A stretch of 57,418 bases of DNA, from the NCBI GenBank assembly GCA_022824265.1, contig JAJEAG010000076.1:1-57418 (forward strand), written 5' to 3'. Made by a program: the position numbers and the translations under genes. The notes beneath the pieces were generated by a model. It was not told the origin of the DNA, ran no database searches, and saw only the letters and a list, made by a program, of their open reading frames with translations. The stretch comes from Candidatus Poribacteria bacterium. GTDB lineage: Bacteria > Poribacteria > WGA-4E > WGA-3G. This document shows, piece after piece, positions 56,263 through 57,418 of this stretch (the first letter of the stretch is position 1; each line of letters starts with the position of its first letter).

Positions 56263-57418
56263 CTAATCTATTCTTTTTATTCTTGCCCACGTCAGAACTA
56301 ATTTTGATTTTGCGTCAACAGATCTGGGTTCGTCTTTTTCTGTTTCATCAGTTTCCTTCTCTTCTTCAGGTTCGTCGGGTTCAATTGTTTTTAGTTTTGC
56401 ATTGGCTATTATGTAATGATCGCAAACTCCGTTATCACCTGCATCATTCATCTCTATCACAAATTCCTTTGTATTTTCTGGGATGTTGAATGTGATGTGT
56501 TTATTTTGTGCTTGCGCCCATCTGATTATTCCTGATCGGTATATTTCTACGTCATCTGCCTTACATATCATTTCTACGGATGCGATATTTCCGCAAGGAT
56601 TTGGCAAGTAAAAATAGGCATCAAATACTTTGTGATCAATATCTGTTAATGTTAAATCGTATATAAACTCACCTTCAACATGTACGTAAAACCAATGTTT
56701 CCATTGACCAACAAAAGGCATATTCCAAACATTAGCAAATCCTTGATGTGGTCTCGGAGGGACGTTTTCATTAGGTTTTCTCTCCCAATAGTGTTTCCAT
56801 CCGCCCCAATCCCAACCCCAATCTATTTGTGGGTTTATAGGTGTAAGTGCGTTTGGACTGTCGTATTCGAGTGTTAGATATGTAAAATCTAAATCTTTCT
56901 TTTCTGTGCCTGTGAGTTCATATTCCTTTGTCGTTTTATGACCGTTGATGTCTACGACGTGTATCCATATATGCGTTCTTTGAGACTTTATCGCATCGTC
57001 GGGCATATCAAACGTTATCTCTGCTATTAATTTATTAGAAATTGATTGACAACTGGCGATTCCTGCCATCCTATCTGGTGTTGAGTATTCTAAAAATACT
57101 TGATTTATTTTGTCTGGATCACTTGCCTTAAATTTAAGTTTATGTTCCCTATGGTTTATAGTGTAGAACTTTGGCGTTAACATCTCAATCTGTCCTTTGG
57201 TATTTTCATGCGTGTGGACTTCGTTTAAGAAATGACTAACAGACAAAAGCATTGCTGAACATTCCGAAAATTGTGTCCGTTGCGGTCCTCCCTTTGCCAT
57301 GATATATTTAACGTCACGGAAATCGTGGTTTAGATTTAGGGCATGTCCCAATTCATGTGCAATCAAATTCACAACGTCATCTTCTCTTACACAATTACCT
57401 GTCGAGGGAATGAAAACC
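56263..57418 (-). CDS. Second metalloprotease, paralogue of its neighbour (5' end beyond window)
   Basis: The frame is open to the right edge (V-F-I-P-S-T-G-N-C-V-R-E before the GTG at 57372), so the signal peptide and N-terminus are missing. HELGHALNLNHDF repeats the HExxHxxNxxH site of the adjacent protease, and VKYIMAKGGPQRTQFSECSA parallels its Met-turn region. The following NPCBM-like and beta-sandwich domains also align. The C-terminus differs: after a Glu-rich linker (about 40 residues from the end) it stops at DAKSKLVLTWARIKRID, with no dockerin and no PNPFNPETW tail. The two genes are tandem on the minus strand, most likely a duplication followed by loss or gain of the tail. Confidence 0.8.
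   Translation of the reverse strand, partial: VFIPSTGNCVREDDVVNLIAHELGHALNLNHDFRDVKYIMAKGGPQRTQFSECSAMLLSVSHFLNEVHTHENTKGQIEMLTPKFYTINHREHKLKFKASDPDKINQVFLEYSTPDRMAGIASCQSISNKLIAEITFDMPDDAIKSQRTHIWIHVVDINGHKTTKEYELTGTEKKDLDFTYLTLEYDSPNALTPINPQIDWGWDWGGWKHYWERKPNENVPPRPHQGFANVWNMPFVGQWKHWFYVHVEGEFIYDLTLTDIDHKVFDAYFYLPNPCGNIASVEMICKADDVEIYRSGIIRWAQAQNKHITFNIPENTKEFVIEMNDAGDNGVCDHYIIANAKLKTIEPDEPEEEKETDETEKDEPRSVDAKSKLVLTWARIKRID

Overview
The window most likely comes from a member of Candidatus Poribacteria or a close relative in the PVC/FCB neighbourhood. This is inferred from gene content, not from a marker-gene search. Secreted proteins share a C-terminal module with the phrase YPNPFNPETWIPYQLA. 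It sits beside dockerin repeats, phytanoyl-CoA dioxygenase-like and enolase-superfamily enzymes, a sulfatase-like hydrolase, an Rpn-type nuclease relic and TonB-like anchors. No rRNA, tRNA, CRISPR or prophage was recognised.

Layout. 1-884: the end of an IS630-type element abutting a beheaded FAD amine-oxidase-like gene. 1001-12138 (minus): rpoB-rpoC, both greatly enlarged, read from a consensus sigma70 promoter with a leader of about 635 nt. 12909-16666 (plus): DUF4416 protein, P1/DmpA peptidase, TauE-like permease, Gfo/Idh oxidoreductase. 16733-18977: groES-groEL behind a sigma54-type promoter with an upstream inverted repeat. 19057-24047 (minus): GT9 glycosyltransferase, lipoprotein peptidase, sulfatase-like hydrolase, PLP aminotransferase. 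24.1-25.0 kb: palindromic intergenic repeats. 25106-28773 (plus): VWA protein with a TonB-like anchor, GT-C-like membrane protein, decayed Rpn nuclease. 30704-37126 (plus): def-larE-membrane protein, glcF-like gene, dcd, then glnA (sigma54) and the PII gene. 37291-39901 (minus): rhodanese and a TonB-dependent receptor. 40268-43910 (plus): enolase-superfamily enzyme, PhyH-like dioxygenase, dihaem membrane protein, SRPBCC protein. 43967 to the right edge (minus): TonB-anchored DUF4159 protein, macrodomain, DUF58, and a cluster of large secreted dockerin, cohesin, LRR and metalloprotease proteins.

The standout is the RNA polymerase. RpoB carries about 470 extra residues inserted in frame in its external domain: a 25-residue tandem repeat, an HNH-endonuclease-like zinc domain, and a string of repeats. 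RpoC carries about 515 residues (roughly twelve units of about 40 residues) nested inside its trigger-loop insertion (the SI3 position). The repeats in the two subunits are recognisably the same family (core about H-P-E-C-x-L-K-x-G-x-x-L-T-x-x-E-Y). I know of no described RNA polymerase with this arrangement.

A second theme is surface biology. One protein carries haem-binding CxxCH motifs, leucine-rich repeats, a cohesin-like domain and a dockerin, next to two other dockerin proteins. This could be a self-assembling extracellular complex. A third theme is nitrogen and stress control: glnA and groESL share a -24/-12 promoter type and an identical 17-nt ribosome-binding leader.
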